A DNA stretch of 64,000 nucleotides from Diospyros lotus. Lineage: Eukaryota > Streptophyta > Magnoliopsida > Ericales > Ebenaceae. The position numbers and the translations under genes are program-made. The DNA lies in NCBI RefSeq assembly GCF_014633365.1, contig NC_068343.1, positions 32,643,307 to 32,707,306 of the forward strand. Direction: 5' to 3'. Below the pieces are notes generated by a model, which worked only from the letters and a program-made list of their open reading frames with translations, searched no databases and was not told the origin of the DNA. Of this stretch, positions 35,267-46,193 are shown piece by piece (positions within the stretch are counted from its first letter, which is position 1; every line of letters begins with the position of its first letter).

Positions 35267-38200
35267 GAACATTGAAAGAGAAATTCAATATCATCCTAAA
35301 CCTCCTTTTCCTCAAAGACTGAGTGTTACAAAAAAAGAACAACAAAATGCTGACATATATGAGGTGTTTAAACAAGTAAGGATCAATATTCCACTCTTGG
35401 ATGCGATCAAACAAACACCCTCATATGCAAAATTCCTAAAAGATCTTTGCACCGTAAAGAGAAAAGTGAACGTGCATGGAAAAGCATTTCTGACTGAGCA
35501 AGTGAGCTCCATTTTGCAATTTAAGACTCCTCCCAAATACAAGGACCCAGGTTGTCCAACCATCTCATGCATAATAGGAAGCCAAAAGGTTGACCAGGCG
35601 CTCTTAGATTTAGGAGCAAGTGTCAACCTATTGCCTTATAGTGTCTATCAACAGTTGGGTTTGGGAGAACTTAAGCCTACCAGAGTCACTCTGCAGCTGG
35701 CAGACAGATCAGTCAAAGTTCCTAGGGGTATTGTGGAAGATGTCTTAGTTCAGGTGGATAAATTCTACTTCCCAGTAGACTTCATAGTTCTAGACACTCA
35801 ACCCCATCATGGTCCACAACCACCAGTTCCAGTCATCTTGGGAAGACCATTCCTAGCAACTTCCAATGCAATCATTAACTGTAGGAATGGAGTTTTGAAA
35901 CTGTCGTTTGGAAACATGACTGTGGAGATGAATATTTTCAGAATTTCCAAACAACAGAACACTGAAAGTGAGATAGAAGAGGTAGATTTGATTCAAACTC
36001 TGTCTGAAGAGTATTTTGAGAAAGAATTTGTCACTCAAACTGTGAAAGGAGATAGTCATTTGGAAGATATCAAAAAGGAAAGTGAGATGCCTTTGACTCA
36101 ATGGATTCCTAAACTAGAACCTGTAGAACCTTTGCATAAACCAACAACCTCTGTGAGTCATCCACTCATTCCTGAAAAGAAGCCACTGCCAAATGAGTTG
36201 AAGTATGCTTTCCTAGGAGAAGGAGAGACATACCCAGTAGTCATTTCTTCCAGCCTGACTACCCAACAAGAAGTGCAGTTGATGGAAGTACTGAGAGCAC
36301 ACAAGAAGGCTTTAGGATGGACCATATCAGACTTACATGGAATTAGCCCTCTAATTTGCACCCATAGGATCTTCTTAGAAGAAAATTCAAAACCAGTGAG
36401 GCAAATGCAGAGAAGGCTAAATCCCAATATGAAAGAAGTGGTTCGAAAAGAGGTGCTCAAATTGCTGGATGCAGGTATTATTTATCCAATATCTGATTCA
36501 AAATGGGTTAGTCCAACTCAGGTCGTTCCTAAACGGTCCGGAGTTACTGTGGTGAAAAATGAGAAGAATGAGTTAGTCCCAATCCGCCTCCAAACAGGTT
36601 GGCGTGTGTGCATAGACTATAGAAAACTCAACTCCATGACTAGAAAGGACCATTTTCCCCTCCCGTTTCTAGATCAAACACTTGAAAGGATAGCAGGACA
36701 AGCATTCTACTGCTTTTTGGATGGATATTCAGGATATAATCAGATTGATGTAGCACTAGAAGATCAAGAGAAAACAACCTTCACCTGCCCTTTTGGGACA
36801 TTTGCGTATAAACGTATGCCATTTGGGTTGTGTAATGCTCCTGCCACCTTTCAAAGATGCATGATGAGTATCTTCAGTGAAATGGCTGAACATATTGTGG
36901 AGGTGTTTATGGATGACTTCTCCGTTTATGGAAGTAGTTTTGACTTGTGTTTAAAGAATTTGGAGAAGGTTTTGATTCGTTGTGAGGAGACTCATCTTGT
37001 GCTCAATTGGGAAAAATGCCACTTTATGGTTAACCAAGGCATTGTCTTAGGACACATAGTCTCATCTAGGGGTCTAGAAGTAGACAAGGCCAAAGTTGAA
37101 GCCATTCAGAAGCTTCCAGCCCCTAGAAATGTCAAGGACATTAGATCTTTTCTTGGTCACGCTGGCTTTTACAGGAGATTTATTGCTTCATTTAGCACAA
37201 TAGCAAGACCTTTGTGTTGTCTGTTGTCTCAGGACGTTCCATTCGAGTGGACCCCAAATTGTCAAAGTGCCTTTGAGAAGCTTAAACATGCGCTTATCAC
37301 TGCTCCCATCATACAACCTCCTGATTGGACTTTACCTTTTGAACTAATGTGTGATGCGAGTGATTATGCCATAGGGGCTGTTTTAGGACAAAGCAAAGAG
37401 AAGAAGCCCCACGTCATTCACTATGCTAGCAGAACCTTAAATGAAGCCCAGAGAAATTACACTACCCCAGAAAAAGAATTGTTGGCTGTGGTGTTTGCAT
37501 TGGATAAATTTAGGTCATACCTGATAGGTTCAAAGGTGATTGTGTACACAGATCACGCTGCGTTGAAATACCTGCTCACTAAGCAAAACACCAAGCCACG
37601 CCTCATTAGGTGGATTCTGCTCCTCCAAGAGTTCCACATAGAAATCAAGGATAAAAAAGGAGTAGAAAATGTTGTAGCAGACCATCTGTCTAGAATCCCA
37701 GGTCAGGATCTTACTGAGGGTTCCATTCCTGATAACTTTCCTGATGAACATCTTCTTCATGTGAGTACATTGACTTCTGCCCCTTGGTACGCTGACATAG
37801 CTAATTATTTAGCTGTAGGTACAGTTCCCAGTCATTGGACTAAGCCAGATAGACAAAAGTTTTTCAGGAAGGTCAGAACATTTTTCTGGGATGAACCATA
37901 TCTGTTTAAATATTGTGCTGATCAAATTGTGAGAAGATGCATTCCAGAATATGAGCAACATAGTGTTATGAACTTCTGTCACACCCTTGCTTGTGGAGGT
38001 CATTTCTCTACCCGGAAAACCATAGCAAAAATCCTACAAAGTGGATTTTACTGGCCTACCATGTTTAGAGAAGTACACCAGTTTTGCTTGTCATGTGATA
38101 GATGCCAGAGGTTAGGAAGTCTGACAAAAAAGAGTATGATGCCTTTGCAGCCCATTCTGGTTCTTGAAATTTTCGATTGTTGGGGAATAGATTTTATGGG

Positions 38201-39074
38201 CCCTTTTGTTAACTCGCTTGGTCATGAATACATCCTTCTTGCTGTAGACTATGTTTCCAAGTGGGTTGAGGCAATTCCAACAAGGACAAATGATCACAGG
38301 ATAGTGGTAAAATTTTTCAAAGAAAACATTTTCAGTAGGTTTGGAATGCCTCGTGCCATCATCAGTGATGGGGGTTCTCATTTCTGTAACAAGCCAGTGG
38401 CGGAACTAATGAAAAAATACGGGGTAGTTCATAAAGTCTCAACCCCATACCACCCTCAGACAAATGGCCAGGTAGAATTGGCAAATAGGGAGATCAAGCG
38501 CATTTTAGAAAAGACTGTCAACTCCAACCGAAAGGATTGGTCTTTGAGGTTGATTGATGCTCTTTGGGCCTATAGGACTGCACATAAAACCATATTAGGC
38601 ATGTCTCCCTATCGACTGGTTTATGGAAAACCATGTCATCTGCCAGTAGAGGTTGAGCACAAAGCTTACTGGGCCATCAGGAAGATGAATGAAAGTTTAG
38701 AAGAGGTGGGACTCAACAGAAAGTTGCAACTGAATGAGCTTGAGGAACTTAGAAACTTGGCATTTGAGAATGCCAAGTTTTCTAAGATGCACATGAAGAA
38801 ATTACATGACCAGCATATTAACAGAAAAATTCTTTGTATAGGTCAACATGTGTTACTTTACGATTCAAGGCTCCATCTGTTTCCTGGTAAACTCAAGTCA
38901 AGGTGGACAGGGCCCTTCAAAATTCGTTCCATCTCAGCTCATGGTGTATGTGATATTGAAAATCTTCAATCTGGTCAAATTCTCAAAGTGAATGGACAAC
39001 GCCTGAAACCATACTATGAATTTTTGAATAAACAGGAAGAGAGCATGGATCTTACAGATCCACCCATTGGGTAG
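35211..39074 (+). CDS. pol: Athila pol polyprotein: protease, RT, RNase H, integrase
   Basis: 1287 codons without a stop. The aspartic protease has [10 protein letters not shown] near residue 132. Reverse transcriptase runs from about residue 465 (VCIDYRKLN) through FMDD near 564, which carries the two catalytic aspartates. RNase H has [13 protein letters not shown] near 713 and [11 protein letters not shown] near 777. Integrase has an HHCC zinc finger near 923-965 and a D,D-35-E core: IDFMGP near 993, ISDGGSHF near 1050, and the glutamate in [10 protein letters not shown] near 1087. All catalytic residues that I can place are present. There is no chromodomain, as expected for Athila. It would copy and integrate the element; how it is expressed relative to gag is unclear because the frames differ by one base. 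Confidence 0.95.
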   Translation: MKTMKKKNKQKQKEDGKGKNIEREIQYHPKPPFPQRLSVTKKEQQNADIYEVFKQVRINIPLLDAIKQTPSYAKFLKDLCTVKRKVNVHGKAFLTEQVSSILQFKTPPKYKDPGCPTISCIIGSQKVDQALLDLGASVNLLPYSVYQQLGLGELKPTRVTLQLADRSVKVPRGIVEDVLVQVDKFYFPVDFIVLDTQPHHGPQPPVPVILGRPFLATSNAIINCRNGVLKLSFGNMTVEMNIFRISKQQNTESEIEEVDLIQTLSEEYFEKEFVTQTVKGDSHLEDIKKESEMPLTQWIPKLEPVEPLHKPTTSVSHPLIPEKKPLPNELKYAFLGEGETYPVVISSSLTTQQEVQLMEVLRAHKKALGWTISDLHGISPLICTHRIFLEENSKPVRQMQRRLNPNMKEVVRKEVLKLLDAGIIYPISDSKWVSPTQVVPKRSGVTVVKNEKNELVPIRLQTGWRVCIDYRKLNSMTRKDHFPLPFLDQTLERIAGQAFYCFLDGYSGYNQIDVALEDQEKTTFTCPFGTFAYKRMPFGLCNAPATFQRCMMSIFSEMAEHIVEVFMDDFSVYGSSFDLCLKNLEKVLIRCEETHLVLNWEKCHFMVNQGIVLGHIVSSRGLEVDKAKVEAIQKLPAPRNVKDIRSFLGHAGFYRRFIASFSTIARPLCCLLSQDVPFEWTPNCQSAFEKLKHALITAPIIQPPDWTLPFELMCDASDYAIGAVLGQSKEKKPHVIHYASRTLNEAQRNYTTPEKELLAVVFALDKFRSYLIGSKVIVYTDHAALKYLLTKQNTKPRLIRWILLLQEFHIEIKDKKGVENVVADHLSRIPGQDLTEGSIPDNFPDEHLLHVSTLTSAPWYADIANYLAVGTVPSHWTKPDRQKFFRKVRTFFWDEPYLFKYCADQIVRRCIPEYEQHSVMNFCHTLACGGHFSTRKTIAKILQSGFYWPTMFREVHQFCLSCDRCQRLGSLTKKSMMPLQPILVLEIFDCWGIDFMGPFVNSLGHEYILLAVDYVSKWVEAIPTRTNDHRIVVKFFKENIFSRFGMPRAIISDGGSHFCNKPVAELMKKYGVVHKVSTPYHPQTNGQVELANREIKRILEKTVNSNRKDWSLRLIDALWAYRTAHKTILGMSPYRLVYGKPCHLPVEVEHKAYWAIRKMNESLEEVGLNRKLQLNELEELRNLAFENAKFSKMHMKKLHDQHINRKILCIGQHVLLYDSRLHLFPGKLKSRWTGPFKIRSISAHGVCDIENLQSGQILKVNGQRLKPYYEFLNKQEESMDLTDPPIG

Positions 39075-40748
39075 TGGTTAATAATAATAATAAAAATATA
39101 TATATATATATATAATAATTTAATTGGTGTTCTGTTTTCATAACCTGTTATCACCCTTTGTTTTGATTTAAAGTACTGAAGTAAGCTCACGGATCCACCC
39201 ATGCAATGAAGGCTACCAGTAACATCCAAGTAAGCAATTGGACCTTTGTGTTCAAATTCATTTCTGAAGATCTCCAGGTATTCCTTATATCCTCGTTTTT
39301 AAGAATTGTTCAAAGCAAGTTGGGTGGGATAAAGGTATGCCTGAACTGTTGTGTGGGTTTGAATTTTGTGTTTAGGTGTTTTAAAATATAAAAAAAAAAA
39401 AAAAAAAAAAAATTTCGTTGCTGTTATTCGAATTCTGTATCCGGATGGAGCTTGGTCATTCGAATGAGTTGTAAACAATTCGAATGACCGGTGAGCTGTT
39501 AAAAGAAAGCAAGAAAGCATTCGAATAGCCTCTGTTATATTCGAATATGTTCAAAATTCATTCGAATGAAAGTACTGTTGCATTCGAATGACCGGCCAAA
39601 TTCCTTCTCAAATGAAATTACTGTTTAAAATTCATTCGAATGAATTTCTCCATACTCAAAATTCATTCGAATGAATCTGCTATTTCTTAAAAAATTGAAG
39701 CCAGCATTCGAATATCCTCAAGTTCATTCGAATAACCTACCCTTCATCCGAATCCATTTCTAACATCCGAATATAGTTTTGATTAGTTAATTTGCGCAAA
39801 ATAAAAAATAAAAAAAAATTAAAAAATTAAAAAAATTAAAAAAAAAAAATAAATAAATAAATAAAAGTGTGTTCAAGGTTATTCGAATGAAGATATTTTT
39901 TTCATTCGAATGATCATTCTATTCAATTCCCTCTTTGAGAGTGTTCTGTCAGATTCATTCGAATGACACTCATAGTCATTCGAATGAACAAGAAATCCAT
40001 TCGAATGAAAGTACTGTTGCATTCGAATGAGTGGCTCAAATCCTTCGATAAGCCAAGTTACTGTTTAAAATTCATTCGAATGAATTTTTTTCCACATTCG
40101 AATGAGGCGTCTGGCCCTTTAAAAGCTTTCAGCGAACATTCGCATTCTCTCTCTCTCATTCGAATCCTCTTCTACCCATTGTTCTAAGACCCGAGCTATC
40201 ATTCGAATTGCTTAACCTCCATTCGAATCTTCCTCCATCATTCGTATAACCCCAGTATCATTCGAATGATGCTCCTCTTAACCGCATAACCGTCCCTGAA
40301 ATCCGAATCGACGCTTCCCCCCTTTAAAGATCGAAACCCCTCCTTAAGCGGTGCGATTATTTATTTCATCCACCCGAACCTTTCCTATAAATCTTGTTAC
40401 ATTGTTCTAACCACCCTCATTCATCATCCATTTCATCCACCCAAAGATCGGTCCGGTTTCGTACAAGGAAGAACAGTCCGCTCGCATTCGAATAGGGGGC
40501 CGTCTCATTCGAATATTCTGGGAAGAGAACAGCCGAGAGGTAAGAGTTGTTCCCATCGTTTAAATTCGAGTTTAATTGATTGGATGAAGGAGTTGTTGTG
40601 AAGAGGGGGTAAAGGAGTTCAGTGTGTCAAAGAGAGGATTGGTTGGGAAATTGAAAGAAGAAGAAAAGAGAGGAATCTGTTTGTGCCTGCCAACTGTTCG
40701 ATAAAATCCCCGAACCAACTCCCTAGACCAAACACTCCTCAAATCAAC
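39075..40748 (+). other. Athila spacer between pol and ORF3: palindrome array and A-rich tract
   Basis: No coding frame is credible here. About 25 exact ATTCGAAT cores plus variants lie at 39425-40515, the same motif as in the LTRs. A poly(A) run of about 23 bases is at 39390-39412 and a long A/T tract at 39800-39866. The sequence just before ORF3 (40380-40740) resembles a transcript leader, which would fit separate expression of ORF3; that is inference. Confidence 0.85.
39425..40515. repeat. CATTCGAATG palindrome array in Athila spacer
   Basis: About 25 ATTCGAAT cores, many extended to TCATTCGAATGA, spread over 1.1 kb. A module with the motif, then AAAGTACTGTTG, then the motif again is found near 39556-39592 and 39998-40030, and also in the LTRs near 32080-32112. 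Confidence 0.92.
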
Positions 40749-42239
40749 ATGTCTCCAAAGCAAAAACGCCCCAAGGTCGTAGGAGAAAGCTCTAGGGCCT
40801 CGAAGAGGCAGAAAGGAAAAGAACCCGCTACCATCCCAACCATTGATTTGAACCCTCCCTATTCCAATATCAGGTTCATTAGCCCCGCGGCTGAAAAGAA
40901 CTATGTTGAGGGGTATGCTAAGAGGCCAGTACTTTGTGAGAGGGGGATTATGCTTGAACAATTTGAAGAACCACCCTGTGATTTGTTGTCATTAATTACT
41001 GCCAAAGGATGGCAAACTTGGGTTAAGTTTCAACACAAGGCCATAGTTCCCTTAGTCAAAGAATTCTACTCAAATATAACCAGTGACAGAGATGACTCGG
41101 GGAATAGGTGCTTGATCACTGAAGTGAGAAAGGTGAAAATAGAGTTGAAGCCCTCTGATATTGCTGAAACATTCCAAATCCCAAGAGAGGCATCACCAAG
41201 AGACATTGAGGAGGCAAGTGCAGACTTAGGAAAGGAAAACTTGGCTAGGTTGATGACAGAGGCAGATGATGTTTTATGGTTGGCTCCTACCCTCCCAAAG
41301 AAGAATTTGTCCCCTAAATGCATCATCTTACATAGGCTTCTTTGTTCTCATTTCATGCCCCACGCATTCACTGGCAGTGTCTCGGTTAAGCAAGCCACAT
41401 TCATGGGAAAGATGATCCTGGGAGTACACATAGACTTGGCCAAGCACATTTTTGATACCATCGACTTAGTGGCCAAGAATGCACAAGGGGGCGGAGGACT
41501 ACCCTTTGGAGGGTTGATCACCTATTTTGTACTAAGGCACGGGGTAAAAGAAAAGGCAACTTTTGAAGTCATCAAGCCAATGGAAAGGATCAGCCCAGCA
41601 TCTACCCGAAGGAGCAGTGGGCAGTTAAAGAGGCTTGAAGCAACAACACCTGAGAAGGGAGAGGCATCAGGCAGGCAGGTTGAAGCACAAGAAGAACCAA
41701 CTCAAGAACTGCCACAACATGAAGATCAGGAAGAGAGACAAGAGGAGGGTCACACTATCAGAGGCTTATATGAGATAGTCAAGGAAATGCACGATAGGCA
41801 AGTAAAGCATGAAGCCCTAGTAGAGCAATCACTGAAGAAGATCCAAGAGAGACAGGAGGCCATTTATGAAGATCTACATTGGAGGCAGAGAGTCATCTAT
41901 TCAGGAATAATGACCATGAATGAACGTTACACTGAGATGGATAAGAGAGTAGGTCAACTTCTGAGCACACCAATAGAAGAGCTTCCTCAAAAGTCTTCAA
42001 AGGACAAGTTGGCCGATGCTGAGACTTGCATACAGAAGACCATTGACATGTGGCGAGAGGAAGAGGGTGCACCTTCTACATCAGGGGCACAGCCGCAGCC
42101 GGAGCATGCAGCACCTTCTCACCCTACCATTCCATCTTCTACCTCTATTCCTCCTGCTAATCCTTCATCAAAGACCCCCTCTGGAAACTCCACTGAGGAG
42201 AACTCTACTTCTGACGATGCCACGGATGGCACTGAGTAG
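40749..42239 (+). CDS. Athila third ORF, plant-transposon-protein type, unknown role
   Basis: 496 codons from the first ATG (MSPKQKRPK); the open frame extends upstream to a GTG at 40683. Residues about 30-280 resemble the domain found in many Athila-like ORFs and annotated as a putative plant transposon protein: VLCERGIMLEQF, then FYSNI, then LPFGGLITYFVLRHGV. Basic clusters near the N terminus (KQKRPK, KRQKGK) could be nuclear signals. Residues about 330-430 are rich in Glu, Gln and Lys and likely coiled coil; the tail is Ser/Thr/Pro-rich. It occupies the env-like position, but I see no signal peptide or clear membrane segment, so an envelope role is unsupported. It has no stops and is preceded by the palindrome-rich spacer. 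Function is unknown. Confidence 0.85.
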   Translation: MSPKQKRPKVVGESSRASKRQKGKEPATIPTIDLNPPYSNIRFISPAAEKNYVEGYAKRPVLCERGIMLEQFEEPPCDLLSLITAKGWQTWVKFQHKAIVPLVKEFYSNITSDRDDSGNRCLITEVRKVKIELKPSDIAETFQIPREASPRDIEEASADLGKENLARLMTEADDVLWLAPTLPKKNLSPKCIILHRLLCSHFMPHAFTGSVSVKQATFMGKMILGVHIDLAKHIFDTIDLVAKNAQGGGGLPFGGLITYFVLRHGVKEKATFEVIKPMERISPASTRRSSGQLKRLEATTPEKGEASGRQVEAQEEPTQELPQHEDQEERQEEGHTIRGLYEIVKEMHDRQVKHEALVEQSLKKIQERQEAIYEDLHWRQRVIYSGIMTMNERYTEMDKRVGQLLSTPIEELPQKSSKDKLADAETCIQKTIDMWREEEGAPSTSGAQPQPEHAAPSHPTIPSSTSIPPANPSSKTPSGNSTEENSTSDDATDGTE

Positions 42240-42895
42240 TCATAGGATTTGATGCTTCATGTTTAATTTCTGTACCTATGAACTACAAAGTTTAATCACA
42301 TTTTCATTTGTCAATAAAAATGACTTTGCTTATTCTATGCTTCAAATTATTGTGCTCGATGCTTTAGATTCACAACTGGTTACTTGAATGATAATCTTTT
42401 ATTCGAGAACAGAACTGTATGAGCTTTAGAACCAGGACCAGGACTACTTAGGGTGCTTTATTTCTGTTCATTTGTTGAATGGCATACAACATGTGAAGTA
42501 ATCAGCAAATTGCCCAAAATTCTCAAATTAAGTGGAGATTTGTTACCAAAGTAAGTGTTAGAGCTTCATGACATTTTATTCTGAGTGAAATAACATCTAT
42601 TCATGCAATGAAATATTTTGTTGATTCTCTTGTCTTTCAATAGCTTCAAAACAACATTTTGCCTTGAGTGTCTTTAATGATTGCGGCTAATTTTAACTGA
42701 CTCTAAGCTTGAAACCAGTTGAATGAATAAGGCTGATTTATGAAATATCATAGGGGGATCATTTTCCTATTACTTGAGCCAATCAACCTATTGTTTTGAT
42801 CAGTTTCCACTTATAGCCCATTAAAACTCTTCATGACCAGTTGCATCATTCCCTCTGTCCAAGTCATAGTATCATTCCCTCGGGAATTACTCAGT

Positions 42896-42926
<31 letters not shown>

Positions 42927-43170
42927 TCGTCTGGGAATCTGACGTTAAAAGACCACTTTACCATTTAAGATAAATGGTTGTCTCTAGGTCTGGGACATTA
43001 AAAACACCCCCCGTAGCCATTGAGGGTGAAGCAATGGAAGCTTGTTCACTATCAGTTGGAATAGCAGTTAGATTCAGGTTCGGATACGACCAACTGGATT
43101 TAGGTGCCCTGATATGATTTCAGCTATTGATGCATGAATGCATCACATGTACAGTTTATTTTCTCTGTAC

Positions 43171-43209
<39 letters not shown>

Positions 43210-43804
43210 TCAGTTCTTAGTAGAAAATTCCCGGGACCTAATAACCCTCTTGATTTCCATCATCCCCTTTGCTATACCACATTACCATATGACCCCATTT
43301 CTTCCCAGAAAGATCCCTCCTTGTTTTATCAATCATGCAATTTCAGGATATAATTTCAAGAGTAAGGAGACTTAGTTAATTTTAAATGCTATTCATTGAG
43401 ATGCTATTCTGATCATGAAGCTATGTCAAGTCCTTTCCTTCCTTAATAGCATTTTTGATGATTGATGATACCTCTTCGAACTTGATTTACATCCACTCCA
43501 AATTGAGGTACATCCTTGAGAGCAACTGTGAGTGAACATTTTATTGAAGAGAAACATATCCAGTGAAACTTGCAATCAAAGCTTAGAGAATTGAATGCAA
43601 TATGCTGATTGATTTAACTTAATATGCCTGATACAAAAGTTCAAATAATAAACATTCCTTTGATTGTCCGAAGTCCCTATGCTACTGACCATACATTTTT
43701 GCTTCACATACGAGATTTGCACTATCAATGAATTTGTGAATGTTGAAGCATGCGTGCATTTAATTTGATTGCTAAGGGACTAGCAATGTTTAAGTTGGGG
43801 GGTG
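42240..43804 (+). other. Athila 3' untranslated region with poly(A) runs and polypurine tract
   Basis: 1.56 kb without a convincing gene. Long A-runs are at 42901-42926 and 43172-43207. The polypurine tract AAGTTGGGGGGTG at 43792-43804 abuts the 3' LTR. Small open frames crossing the A-runs encode lysine repeats and are not real genes. Confidence 0.85.
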
Positions 43805-45831
43805 TGATTAATGCTCAAAAATGCCAAAAATTTGTTATGTTTTTATTACCTCCTAACCCATTTGATCGACTTAAAATCTCCAGAATTGCTTGTTGCAGCT
43901 CAAAAGAAGGTAAAGAGATGAAAGAATGATTCATACTCTCCAAAAGCATGATTGAAAGAGGAATAAAAAGTCAAGAAATAAAGGTGTCCTAATGAAAGTC
44001 AAAGCAATTCGAATAACTCTCCAAAGGTATTCAAATATGGAGCAAAAAAGAAGAAAGCTGCTCAACCATTCGAATAAATCATTCAGACATTCGAATATGC
44101 AAGATATCGGATTGTGCATATTCGAATGAGATCCAAGTCATTCGAATGAGCCGAGCATAAGAAGAAATTCGGATGAGCATAATCGTTTGGAAGCAGTGAA
44201 GACATATTCGAATGAGATCCAAGTCATTCGAATGAGCCGAGCATAAGAAGAAATTCGGATGAGCATAATCGTTTGGAAGACATATTCGAATGAGATCCAA
44301 GTCATTCGAATGAAGTTGAAGAAGAAAGGAAATCTATTCGAATGAAGGCTGAGTAATTCGAATGAGAAGCAACCCAAGGAACTCCATATTCGAATGCTCT
44401 CCAGGTCATCCGAATGCAATGAAGAAGTCAAGAGAAAAATTAGAAATTCATTCGAATGAAAGTACTGTTGCATTCGAATGACCGAGAAAATCGCCGTGTA
44501 AGGAACAGTAAATCATGAAATTCATTCGAATAAGGCTAAAATTCATTCGAATGAGCCGGTCAGTCAAAAGAAACTCAGCAAGCATTCGAATGTCTCTGCT
44601 AGTCATTCGAATGAGCAGCCGAACAAAAATTCTGACATGCGCAAATACACGCGGTGGCTCTACGGTAAATTCATCCAACTTTTAAACAACTTTTCAACAA
44701 ATGGTCCCCACTTCCATGCGCCAAAAGCTTAAAAAGGGACCAACATTCTTTGGAATCAGAAGTTGACGAGTGCAGAAGATACTAAGAAAACAATACAAGA
44801 AAGAAGAAGATCATTTGGAAAGCGGGGGACTTTTCTTTTCCTTTTGTCTGTTTCTCCTATTTTTGTTCTTGTCTGTATTTCTTTCTTTGAGATAGCACTT
44901 CAGTTACACTAGTTGTTCTTGCAAAAATCTTAGCTCTGTATTACAAGTTCATTTTAATTTCTGCTTCATGTTGTAGTTCGTTTCAGCAATCAATACAGCA
45001 GTAGTTTACCAAGTTCTTATCTGTTATCTCAGTTATTTCTTTTACGAATCATGTATTCATCTGTAGAGATTTGTTTTAGTCGTGCACTTCCTATGAAGAT
45101 GTGTGGCTAATTCGATTCTTGGGTTAAGGCAAAGATGGTGCCCAAAGCCACTGATGAATCAATATAACAGAACTTCATATGTCAAAGTAACAAAAGCAAA
45201 AGCAGTTTGGGAAATATTATTAACGAAAACCTCAGGCTTGGATTGGTTCGTACGCCTAACCTAGAGTCTCCATGCCATGTATGGAGGCTGCTTGACCTGG
45301 AAACGTTCTCATACCCAAGCCCCGAGCACTTATTTTGTCAAAACATTATTTATACACTGATTTATGATAGCTTCTTACCATAGAGTCTCCATGTCATGTA
45401 TGGAGGTTGCTTGAACAAAGAGTTATCATCATCTCAGTAGTACATTTAATGGTTGAAAACCCAAGCTCTTGAGCTGCTAGTTACATCACAGAAAGCCATA
45501 TGGTGAATCAGTTGGGTTTGGCACCAGATTTGTCTTGACCCAAGATCTATCCATTTCCAGATTACAGTATTATCACATTTAGTTTGATCTCATTTCATTA
45601 TTCTGTTAATCAAAAGAACTGGTGTGGTTATCTCCTTCCATGAGTAATCTCCCTGTGAGTCGACCCGGTCTTGCCCGGAAAAATTACATATAAATTTTCT
45701 GCTACAATCACACTCGTGCACTGGCGAGTCTAAACGCCTCATCCTATCTGTGAACATAATTAGTTGCTAAATCAGCTGAATTGGTGAAAGAAAAATACAA
45801 AAGTGACAAATGCAGGGTGAGTGATGCAGCA
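43805..45831 (+). repeat. 3' LTR of Athila element
   Basis: 2027 bp; reading it against 31436-33462 showed no difference. It ends GTGATGCAGCA and is followed by the GTGAT duplication. Confidence 0.95.
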
Positions 45832-46193
45832 GTGATCTATGGGGTTAGATGTGTATAAAGCTCACCTGAATAAAAGGTTTTGGGGGCGTTTGTTGGATGG
45901 TTATTTTGTGCCATGCTAATAGTTGTATTTTATTATTTGGGACGTGTTGTATTCCCTTTTGGGATAGCCTAATGAATGTAAATGATAATAATTATATGGT
46001 TCTATATAAAAAAAAAATAGTGGAATCATTACTAATTGTTGTTGATTGTATGTATGATATTGATTGAGTTTTATTCTGTTTCCACCTTGGGAGGACTTTC
46101 CCTCGGAATTCCTATGCTAGCGAGACTCTGGAGGTAGGCTCTCATAGTTTGGTAATAGAGCCTTTGTATTGAACCTTTAGCACATTTCAATCT
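45832..46193 (+). other. End of Tekay-like LTR and degenerate primer-site region
   Basis: The sequence continues the old LTR after the Athila insertion. Near 46132-46163, GGCTCT and AGAGCC form a short inverted pair around TTTGGTAATAGAGCC, which resembles a tRNA-Met primer site with two mismatches. Which strand's element it served is not resolved. Confidence 0.45.

Larger units (their letters stand above)
31436..45831 (+). mobile_element. Young, nearly intact Athila-type gypsy retrotransposon, 14.4 kb
   Basis: Two 2027-bp LTRs that look identical by reading bound a tRNA-Asp primer site, gag, an uninterrupted pol, a third ORF and a polypurine tract, with a perfect GTGAT target duplication. 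The order and the tRNA-Asp primer are typical of Athila. Identical LTRs mean little time since insertion. The only visible lesion is that gag and pol are in different frames where they overlap (35211-35266). It sits inside the old Tekay-like LTR. It is the youngest element in the window and a candidate for recent or ongoing activity. Confidence 0.95.
23700..46148 (+). mobile_element. Old Tekay-like gypsy LTR split by four later insertions
   Basis: Five plus-strand pieces (about 23700-24283, 25184-25793, 28070-28605, 30804-31435 and 45832-46148) join in order once the inserted elements are removed, giving roughly 2.7 kb, the size of the other gypsy LTRs here. The first piece has a U3-like region with a TATA box. 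The last ends near a degenerate tRNA-Met primer site (TGGTAATAGAGCC at about 46149-46161). The left boundary is uncertain. No gag or pol of this element was recognised. The order of events is inferred from four target duplications, one of them imperfect. Confidence 0.6.

Noticed and set aside
33659..38381. Minus-strand frames inside gag and pol
   Set aside because: They are shadows of the well-supported plus-strand gag and pol frames.
40749..42239. Envelope glycoprotein
   Set aside because: The position is env-like, but I see no signal peptide, fusion peptide or transmembrane segment.
43127..43375. Lysine-repeat open frames
   Set aside because: They cross a 36-base A-run in the Athila 3' non-coding region.
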